Source of the DNA: Nostoc edaphicum CCNP1411
Lineage (GTDB): Bacteria > Cyanobacteriota > Cyanobacteriia > Cyanobacteriales > Nostocaceae
Length of the DNA: 64,000 bases
Reading direction: 5' to 3'
Assembly: GCF_014023275.1 (NCBI RefSeq)
Contig: NZ_CP054698.1
Location: 3,906,001 to 3,970,000, forward strand
Of the stretch, positions 57,760 to 64,000 are shown piece after piece; within the stretch, counting starts at the first letter, position 1; each line of letters starts with the position of its first letter. A program made the position numbers and the translations under genes. The notes beneath the pieces were generated by a model. That model saw only the letters and a program-made list of their open reading frames with translations, was not told where the DNA came from and did no database searches.

Positions 57760-58818
57760 ATGATTGAGTTTAAGCAAGGCAACTTATTAGCAGAAAACGC
57801 CGAAGCCCTAGTTAACACCGTTAATAATGTCGGTGTCATGGGTAAAGGTATCGCCTTGCAATTTAAGCAAGCTTATCCTGAAAACTTCCGTCAATACGAA
57901 AAAGCCTGTCGTGCGGGAGAAGTGCAGCCAGGGCGGATGTTTACCGTGGCAACAGGTAGCCTGTTTAATCCCAAATATATTATTAACTTCCCCACTAAAG
58001 CCCATTGGAAAAGCAAGTCAAAAATAGCTGACATTAAAAGTGGACTGGTGGCCTTAGTTGCAGAAGTGCAAAGATTGGGTATTACCTCAATTGCCATTCC
58101 CCCGTTAGGATGTGGCAACGGTGGCTTAAACTGGCTAGAAGTTAAGCCTTTAATCAAATCAGCATTTGCCCAACTGCCTAATGTGCAAGTGATTATTTTT
58201 GAGCCATCAGGCGCACCAGCAGCAGAAAAGATGCTGGTTGCAAGTAAAAAGCCCAACATGACCCGTGGTAGGGCCTTAATCATTCACTTGCTGGAAGCTT
58301 ACGGTATTCCAGGCTATGAGTTAACCAAGCTAGAAATTCAAAAACTTGCCTATTTTCTCCAAGAAGCTGGGGAATTGCTCAAGTTACCCTATCAAAAGCA
58401 TTTATATGGCCCCTACGCTGACAACCTTAACCAAGTTTTAAAACATATAGAAGGTCATTACATTCTTGGTTATGGTGACGGTACTGGCAGAGCTAGCATT
58501 TATGTATTGCCAGAAGGTAGAAAAGCAGCAAAGACTTTTTTAGAAACAGAAACAGAAGCCCAAGAGCATTTAGAGCGAGTTAGCAAGCTGATATATGGCT
58601 TTGAAACGCCTTATGGGATGGAATTATTAGCGACAGTTCACTGGGTAGCTACCAAACACCCCAACCCAGCAAAAGATAGTGAAGAAGCGATCGCCCTTGT
58701 ACATAAATGGAGTGATCGTAAACGCAAGTTATTTAAACCCGAACATATTCGGAAAGCTTGGCAACGCTTAGGTGAACAAAACTGGTTGACCATAAATTCA
58801 ACTAATATGATGGAATAA
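57760..58818 (+). CDS. darG: DarG-like macrodomain antitoxin
   Basis: The N-terminal macrodomain (about 1-150) starts MIEFKQGNLLAENAEALVNT and has NNVGVMGKGIALQFK and IAIPPLGCGNGGLNW, the ADP-ribose-binding loops. DarG uses this domain to remove ADP-ribose from DNA. The C-terminal 180 residues (LTKLEIQKLAYFLQEAGE, then YGPYADNLNQVLKHIEGHY) are the DarT-binding part of long DarG proteins. A GGGAG ribosome site precedes ATG 57760. The antitoxin is intact, while its toxin is truncated. Confidence 0.92.
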   Translation: MIEFKQGNLLAENAEALVNTVNNVGVMGKGIALQFKQAYPENFRQYEKACRAGEVQPGRMFTVATGSLFNPKYIINFPTKAHWKSKSKIADIKSGLVALVAEVQRLGITSIAIPPLGCGNGGLNWLEVKPLIKSAFAQLPNVQVIIFEPSGAPAAEKMLVASKKPNMTRGRALIIHLLEAYGIPGYELTKLEIQKLAYFLQEAGELLKLPYQKHLYGPYADNLNQVLKHIEGHYILGYGDGTGRASIYVLPEGRKAAKTFLETETEAQEHLERVSKLIYGFETPYGMELLATVHWVATKHPNPAKDSEEAIALVHKWSDRKRKLFKPEHIRKAWQRLGEQNWLTINSTNMME

Positions 58819-58841
58819 AAAATAACTCGTCTTCACCTCTG

Positions 58842-61800
58842 ATGTTAAACGAGTACACGCAGGTTGAACTCCCTCTAATTAACCAACTTCAACTCATGAG
58901 TTGGCAATATATTGAGGGTGATATTGATGTTCCTTACTTAACTGAACGGCAAAACTTCCGCGAAGTGCTGCTGATGAAAAGACTTCATAACGCCATTCGC
59001 AGAATAAACCTTGATGACAAAAGACAACCCTGGCTCGACGATGGTCGAATCAACACAGCCATCGGTACTCTAGAACGTTTGGGAACAGCCAAACTAATGG
59101 AAGCAAATCAGATAGCCACAGATTTGCTACTTAAAGGAACTGTAGTAGAAGGTGATCCGCAACGCGATGGTGGTAGAGATCAGACAGTTCGCTTTATTGA
59201 TTTTGACCAACCTGAACGCAATGATTTCCTAATTATCAACCAATTTCGCGTAGATGTTCCAGGTGGCCGCACTTACATTGTTCCTGATACTGTTTTATTC
59301 GTAAATGGCATCCCGCTAGTAGTAATTGAGTGCAAAAGCCCCTCCGCAACAGAACCAATGGCAGAAGGGATTACCCAGTTGCGGCGCTACTCCAACCAAC
59401 GCGAAGAAATTGCAGATGACGAAGGGGCAGAAAGACTATTTCATTACAACCAATTCTTGATTGCCACATTTTTCCATGCAGCCAGAGTTGGCACAATTGG
59501 CGCATCCTATGAACGTTACCTGGAATGGAAAGACACCAGTCCCGTGCCAATGGCTGAAGTTGCAGCATCATTGGGTGAGACAAAACTAAGCAGCCAGCAA
59601 ATCTTAGTCGCCGGAATGCTGCGTCCAGCCCACTTACTTGATATTATTCGCAACTTTACTCTGTTTCAGGAATCGGGTGGTAAGAATATCAAAATTGTGG
59701 GTCGCTACCAGCAGTTTAGAGCTGTACAGGAAGCAGTTCGGCGCTTACAAAACGGTCAAACTCGCCGTCAAAATGGTGAAAACGACCAACGGGGGGGTAT
59801 TATCTGGCACACCCAAGGCTCAGGCAAAAGCTTGACAATGGTGTTCTTGGTACGAAAACTGAGGACTTTAGCAGCTTTACGTCGTTTGAAAGTGGTTGTA
59901 GTAACCGACAGAGTGGATCTAGAAAAACAACTTAGCAATACTGCCAGTCTTACCAATGAAACAGTTCTAAGAGCAAGCAACACCGACGAATTAAAGGAAC
60001 TGCTGCGTCAATCTAGTCCAGATTTAATCTTTGCCACAATTCAGAAATATCAACAGCGAGATGAGGATAGCACCGACGATAGTAAAGCGATATTACAATA
60101 CACATCCAATAAACGAAATCCTAGCGATCGCAAAGCCGCAGAAAATTCTTCTAGCTACAACATCAATCCAAATATACGCCGTCTAATAACCGAAACTGAC
60201 CAATTTCCCATCCTGAACGATTCTGAAGATATTCTAGTTTTGGTGGATGAAGCCCATCGCACCCAAGCTAGTCAGCTACACGCCAATTTGATGAGAGCGC
60301 TGCCTAATTGTGCCAAGATTGGCTTTACAGGGACTCCTATTTTGGTAGGCGATCGCAAGCGTACTTACGAAATTTTTGGTGATTTTATTGACAGCTACAC
60401 CATTCAACAATCAGAGGCAGATGGGGCAACAGTGCCTATTCTTTACGAAGGACGCACGGCTGAAGCCGAGGTTGCAGATGGGCGATCGCTAGATCAACTC
60501 TTCGAGGATATGTTTTGCGATCGCACTCCTAAAGAATTAGCAGCAATCCGTGCTAAATATGCCACAGAAGGCAATGTTTTGGAAGCTCCCAAGCTAATAG
60601 CTGCTAAGGCAGAGGATATGCTGCGCCATTATGTTGATACCGTATTACCTAATGGATTCAAAGCCCAAATCGTTGCTAGCAGCCGTCTGGCAGCAGTGCG
60701 TTATCAACAAGCTTTTGTTGCTGCACATCAAAAACTGGTGGCTCAGTTAGAGAATTTTAACCCTTCTCAACAATTGCAAAATCTCGAAACTGAGTTTTTA
60801 ACACGTATCTATCCTCGAATAGAGCAAATCAAACAATTAGAGTTTGCAACTGTAATTTCCAATGGACACAATGATAATCCAGCTTGGAAGCAGTGGAGTG
60901 ACAAAGCCAAAGTAGAAGAGTACATCAACCGTTTTAAAAAACCACTAGTGCATACTGAGCCAAGCAAACAAGATGGTCTTGCTTTTCTCATTGTCAAAAG
61001 TATGCTGCTAACTGGGTTTGATGCCCCAATTGAGCAAGTTTTGTATTTGGATCGCTCAATGCAAGGACACGAATTATTACAAGCGATCGCCCGTGTCAAC
61101 CGCACCTACTCCTCTAAATCCTGTGGCTTTGTTGTAGACTACTACGGGGTTGCCCGACATCTTAAAAAAGCCTTGGCAGTTTATAGTGCTGAAGATATCC
61201 AAAGTGCTTTAATCAGCCTTAAGGATGAATTACCTAAGTTAGGCGATCGGCATCAGCGCGTGCTTGCAGTTTTCCAAGGACAGGATATTCATGATATTGC
61301 TGATGTCAATGCTTGCATTGATTTGCTGCGAGACATGAAAATCCGCGCTGAATTTGTAGTGAAGCTGAAGCAGTTCTTGGAAAGCTTAGATATTGTCATG
61401 CCCCGTCCAGAAGCATTACCTTACATACGGGACGCGAAAATTCTCGGTTACATCAACAAAGCTGCCGCTAACCTTTATCGTGATTTCCAACTCAATCTTT
61501 ATGGCGCAGGAAATAAAGTGCGGCAACTCATAGATGAGTACATCGTAGCCAGTGGGATAGATCCTCAAGTCCCGCCAATCTCGATTATGGATGCTGACTT
61601 TGAGAGTGCTGTCAGCGCTCGAACTTCAGACCGTGCCAAAGCATCCGAGATGGAACACGCTGCCCGCTACCATATCAGCAAAAACTTTCAGGAAGACCCA
61701 GCCTATTACAAAAAATTAAGCGAACGGCTAGAAGACATCCTAGAAAAGTTTCAGGATAAATGGGCAGAATTGGTGGAAGCACTACGCCAATTTACTCAAG

Positions 61801-62138
61801 ATTTGCGGCAAGGTCGTCCAGAGGATGAAACTCAGCTTGACCCCAAGACCCAAGCACCATTTTTAGGCATCCTAGTAGAAGAAATTGGCTTAGACCAGGA
61901 ATTGCTCAAGCCAGAACTTGACAAACTGGCAGCAATTACAGTGGAAATGGTGGAACATATCCGTCAGGAAATTCGGATAGTGGATTTCTGGAGAAATGCC
62001 CACGCTCAAAACGTCTTGCGGGGGTGGATTGTCCGCTTCTTAGATGACAACGATGTGATATCCTTCTCTCGACAGCAAGCAGTAAGCGATCGCATCGTAG
62101 AATTAGCCAAAGCCCTCCATGCAAGATTAACCACATGA
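58842..62138 (+). CDS. hsdR: Type I restriction endonuclease subunit HsdR
   Basis: HsdR is the ATP-driven translocase and nuclease of type I systems. The 1098-residue protein has an N-terminal PD-(D/E)XK nuclease (PDTVLFVNGIPLVVIECKSP, about 145-165), an SF2 motor with Walker A WHTQGSGKS (about 323-331), DEAH in LVDEAHRTQ (about 468), FTGTPI, and motif VI in AIARVNRTY, then a helical C-terminal domain that binds HsdM. The frame is intact. A specificity subunit gene (hsdS) is absent from the window, and hsdM is broken, so restriction should be off unless parts are supplied from elsewhere. Confidence 0.95.
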   Translation: MLNEYTQVELPLINQLQLMSWQYIEGDIDVPYLTERQNFREVLLMKRLHNAIRRINLDDKRQPWLDDGRINTAIGTLERLGTAKLMEANQIATDLLLKGTVVEGDPQRDGGRDQTVRFIDFDQPERNDFLIINQFRVDVPGGRTYIVPDTVLFVNGIPLVVIECKSPSATEPMAEGITQLRRYSNQREEIADDEGAERLFHYNQFLIATFFHAARVGTIGASYERYLEWKDTSPVPMAEVAASLGETKLSSQQILVAGMLRPAHLLDIIRNFTLFQESGGKNIKIVGRYQQFRAVQEAVRRLQNGQTRRQNGENDQRGGIIWHTQGSGKSLTMVFLVRKLRTLAALRRLKVVVVTDRVDLEKQLSNTASLTNETVLRASNTDELKELLRQSSPDLIFATIQKYQQRDEDSTDDSKAILQYTSNKRNPSDRKAAENSSSYNINPNIRRLITETDQFPILNDSEDILVLVDEAHRTQASQLHANLMRALPNCAKIGFTGTPILVGDRKRTYEIFGDFIDSYTIQQSEADGATVPILYEGRTAEAEVADGRSLDQLFEDMFCDRTPKELAAIRAKYATEGNVLEAPKLIAAKAEDMLRHYVDTVLPNGFKAQIVASSRLAAVRYQQAFVAAHQKLVAQLENFNPSQQLQNLETEFLTRIYPRIEQIKQLEFATVISNGHNDNPAWKQWSDKAKVEEYINRFKKPLVHTEPSKQDGLAFLIVKSMLLTGFDAPIEQVLYLDRSMQGHELLQAIARVNRTYSSKSCGFVVDYYGVARHLKKALAVYSAEDIQSALISLKDELPKLGDRHQRVLAVFQGQDIHDIADVNACIDLLRDMKIRAEFVVKLKQFLESLDIVMPRPEALPYIRDAKILGYINKAAANLYRDFQLNLYGAGNKVRQLIDEYIVASGIDPQVPPISIMDADFESAVSARTSDRAKASEMEHAARYHISKNFQEDPAYYKKLSERLEDILEKFQDKWAELVEALRQFTQDLRQGRPEDETQLDPKTQAPFLGILVEEIGLDQELLKPELDKLAAITVEMVEHIRQEIRIVDFWRNAHAQNVLRGWIVRFLDDNDVISFSRQQAVSDRIVELAKALHARLTT

Positions 62139-62833
62139 GTGAGTCTCTGGTAATTGATGACTTATACTTTGTTTTGCACCGCAGTGACAAGCGCAAAACT
62201 GTAGGCATTACCATTGACCGGGGTGGAGAATTAATCCTTAACGCTCCCTCTGACTGTCCCCTGGAAATAATTGAGCAAATTGCCCAACAGAAGCGCTTTT
62301 GGATTTATACAAAATTAGCAGAAAAAGAATTACTCTGCCAAAATCGGTTTGAGAAAGAGTTTGTCAACGGTGAAGGATTTTATTATCTAGGTCGGAGTTA
62401 CCGACTGTTGCTAGTACCACCAAAATTAGCAACTCCTCTACGCCTTTACCAAGGTCGATTCATGCTGAGGTCTAACGAACATAACCATGCTAGGGAGCAT
62501 TTTATTCATTGGTACACACAACACGCTGAACTGTGGTTACAGCGTCGGCTTAACCTGTTCTCTGCCAGACTTGGGGTAGCTCCCAGCATAATAAAAATCC
62601 GAGATTTGGGTTTCCGTTGGGGGTCATGTGGTAGTCAAGGAAATCTTTATTTTCACTGGTTAACTATCCTTTTACCACCGCGAATTATTGAATATATTAT
62701 CGTTCATGAATTAGTGCATTTACATGAATCGCATCACAATACACAATTTTGGAGATATATAGAGCGTGTTCTGCCAGACTTTGTATTACGCAAACAGTGG
62801 CTAGCTGAAAATGGAAGTCGTTTCGTATTATAA
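62135..62833 (+). CDS. YgjP-like M48-type metallopeptidase
   Basis: The 232-residue protein has the zinc motif VHELVHLHESHH (HExxH, with a further His) and the preceding RWGSCGSQGNLYFHWLTILL block typical of YgjP/DUF45. The start overlaps the hsdR stop (ATGA at 62135-62138), so it belongs to the same operon. DUF45 proteins are often found next to type I restriction genes, but the role there is not established. It is the last cargo gene before tniQ. Confidence 0.9.
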   Translation: MSESLVIDDLYFVLHRSDKRKTVGITIDRGGELILNAPSDCPLEIIEQIAQQKRFWIYTKLAEKELLCQNRFEKEFVNGEGFYYLGRSYRLLLVPPKLATPLRLYQGRFMLRSNEHNHAREHFIHWYTQHAELWLQRRLNLFSARLGVAPSIIKIRDLGFRWGSCGSQGNLYFHWLTILLPPRIIEYIIVHELVHLHESHHNTQFWRYIERVLPDFVLRKQWLAENGSRFVL

Positions 62834-62853
62834 AAAACTACCTAAATAATTGT

Positions 62854-63369
62854 TTATTCATTAGTTATAGCCTTCTGAAATTCTGCCATTTCTGCAAATG
62901 TCAGAAAACATCGTTGACACCATCCATCCACCCACAATGCTGGAAGCTTAAACCTTGCCCCACAGTTTGGGCATTCTGAAAGCAAGCTTAACTGGTGGCG
63001 ATCGCACCCCTGCTTTAGCTTCAACTGCCACTCAATCTTGTGACAAGGCGACTCAGTATAACAAGCTGCACATAACCTTATTGGCTCAAGCTTCATCCCT
63101 ACTTCAGCAGGAGGCAACATCTGCGTTAATCTATCTGCCTCAACTCCCACTACAGTAGCTAATGCCTCCAACTGCTGTCGAGAAGGGGGAGGATTAAACC
63201 GAAACTTTTCCCAACGTGCGATCGCACCCCCAAGTCCTGCTGCCTTACCTAACCCAGTAGGGGTTAAATCATTTGCCTGTCGAAAGCGTCCCAAAAAATG
63301 ACTTAGGCTTTCTCCTTGATATGGTTGAACTCTAAACAGCCAAGGCTTAATATTTTCCACTTCGATCAC
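62854..63369 (-). CDS. tniQ: TniQ transposition adaptor
   Basis: TniQ links Cas12k at the target to the TnsC filament. The 171-residue length is the short V-K form, and the sequence follows ShTniQ throughout: NIKPWLFRVQPYQGESLSHF, IARWEKFRFNPPPSRQQLEA, PIRLCAACYTESPCHKIEWQ and CPNCGARFKLPALW. Two Cys-type zinc sites are kept. The start codon is GTG (63367-63369) and overlaps the tnsC stop (GTGA), so the two are translationally coupled. Confidence 0.96.
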   Translation of the reverse strand: MIEVENIKPWLFRVQPYQGESLSHFLGRFRQANDLTPTGLGKAAGLGGAIARWEKFRFNPPPSRQQLEALATVVGVEADRLTQMLPPAEVGMKLEPIRLCAACYTESPCHKIEWQLKLKQGCDRHQLSLLSECPNCGARFKLPALWVDGWCQRCFLTFAEMAEFQKAITNE

Positions 63370-64000
63370 TTGTACTCAGCAGCTACTTCCTTCAAAGTTT
63401 CCAAGTCAATTTTTTGCAGTCCTTTTTTTAAAGCCCGAATTGCAGTCTCTCGGAGAATCATATCCATCAAACCGATATAACCTCCAGTTGCTTCCCCTAA
63501 CGTCTTCAACATCGTTTTACTGGAAAGGTTGGAAGCAACTGGCAATCTCAGTATTTGTTTCTCCCAAATATCCACCGTTCGCTTAAAATCCTCCCCTGAC
63601 ATCTTTCCAAAACGGTGACAAGACCGAAAACGGTTGTAAACCTGCTCATCCCGCTTAATCACTGCATCTAAGCGATCAGTTCCTACCAAAATCACTGCTA
63701 TTTCTAACCTGTCAAAAATATCACGCACTTCCGCAAAAGTTTTCGGCTTAAAGCGGTCAGCTTCATCAATAATCAACATCTCCACCCCGCAACCTTTAAG
63801 AACTCGCAGTGTTCTATCTCGAATTTCTGCCACTGTTCCTTTAGTTACTTGATATTTCAAATGCTCCATAATTACCCCAAAGAATTCCTTAGCACCGCAC
63901 TCCTGGGGAATTTGGATATAAGCCACAGGTACAGTTGGGGGTTTTCCTGCAACTTGAGAGGGTTTATTCCTAAGCCTATAGGCATCACAACCCATTGTTT
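63366..64000 (-). CDS. tnsC: TnsC AAA+ regulator, N-terminus off window
   Basis: TnsC forms an ATP-dependent filament on DNA between TniQ/Cas12k and the TnsB transposase. About 211 C-terminal residues are present. The first codons in view align with the residues directly after the Walker A Thr of ShTnsC (T-M-GCDAYRLRNKP), so the Walker A Lys lies just beyond the right edge. Walker B is MLIIDEADRFKP and sensor I is VILVGTDRLD; an RFRSCHRFGKMSGEDFK block follows. The frame stays open to 64000. tnsB should be upstream. Confidence 0.96.
   Translation of the reverse strand, partial: TMGCDAYRLRNKPSQVAGKPPTVPVAYIQIPQECGAKEFFGVIMEHLKYQVTKGTVAEIRDRTLRVLKGCGVEMLIIDEADRFKPKTFAEVRDIFDRLEIAVILVGTDRLDAVIKRDEQVYNRFRSCHRFGKMSGEDFKRTVDIWEKQILRLPVASNLSSKTMLKTLGEATGGYIGLMDMILRETAIRALKKGLQKIDLETLKEVAAEYK

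Larger units (their letters stand above)
47935..64000. mobile_element. Type V-K CRISPR-associated transposon (partial, right part off window)
   Basis: A Tn7-like element begins with TGTACA at 47935 and holds, in order, a homing crRNA, CRISPR array, tracrRNA, cas12k, a MerR-type regulator, about 11 kb of defence cargo, tniQ and tnsC. tnsB and the far end should lie beyond 64000. All core genes lie on the minus strand and the regulator is divergent, as in ShCAST. The 5-bp target duplication predicted from the near end is CTTTA (47930-47934), to be sought at the far end. Cargo genes are partly decayed, while the targeting and transposition genes in view look intact. Confidence 0.95.

Noticed and set aside
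53713..62138. A functional type I restriction system
   Set aside because: No hsdS is present and hsdM is frameshifted and truncated.

Overview
The window reads as chromosome of a filamentous, heterocyst-type cyanobacterium (Nostocales, Nostoc/Anabaena-like). HIP1 octamers (GCGATCGC) are scattered throughout. It carries a cyanobacterial-type Hfq next to dapF, a CcaA-like beta-carbonic anhydrase, a PAP/fibrillin protein, an aspartate kinase with four ACT repeats, kinase-TPR fusions, and many short palindromic and minisatellite repeats.

Positions 1-46333 are mostly core genome. They hold bioB, a GNAT acetyltransferase, selO, a TIR-SLOG protein, an ABC exporter, a DUF433 antitoxin with a wrecked DUF5615-like partner, a PRC-barrel protein, smc, ccaA, a BON lipoprotein, an RNase D-like exonuclease, a TPR lipoprotein, a double-ATPase peptide-type ABC protein, an acyl-CoA synthetase, a CorA transporter, a kinase-TPR protein, lysC, two Uma2 nucleases, two related sensor kinases, the overlapping ada-alkA alkylation-repair pair, a DMT exporter, dapF and hfq, a binding-protein/diguanylate-cyclase pair, a KefB-type antiporter, an SDR and a PAP/fibrillin protein. 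Several small MITE-like elements lie among them. One family has CAATACGG...TTAAG ends around an AGACGCGAT palindrome; one copy has 9-bp target duplications and another truncates the toxin-like gene.

Positions 46335-47893 hold a stand-alone TnpB gene with its right-end hairpin, then tRNA-Val(GAC). From 47935 to beyond the right edge lies a type V-K CRISPR-associated transposon (CAST). Seen from its tRNA-proximal end it has a terminal TGTACA with 20-bp repeats, a delocalised homing crRNA whose 17-nt guide matches the 3' part of tRNA-Val exactly next to a GGTT PAM, a seven-repeat CRISPR array, tracrRNA, nuclease-dead cas12k, a divergent MerR-type regulator (CvkR type), cargo, tniQ and tnsC. The window ends just inside the tnsC Walker A motif; tnsB and the distal end should follow.

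The cargo (about 51.8-62.8 kb) is defence-related: an XRE regulator, a pentapeptide-repeat protein with a DUF559-like nuclease domain, a type I restriction locus (hsdM, hsdR, YgjP-like metallopeptidase) and a DarTG module. It is damaged. hsdM carries a one-base frameshift, and a decayed IS630-type element joins a truncated hsdM directly to the middle of darT, so the hsdM tail, any hsdS and the 5' part of darT are missing. darG, hsdR and the peptidase gene are intact. A 141-bp MITE with 11-bp target duplications also splits one CRISPR repeat. The transposition and targeting genes that can be seen look intact, while the restriction and toxin cargo has decayed.
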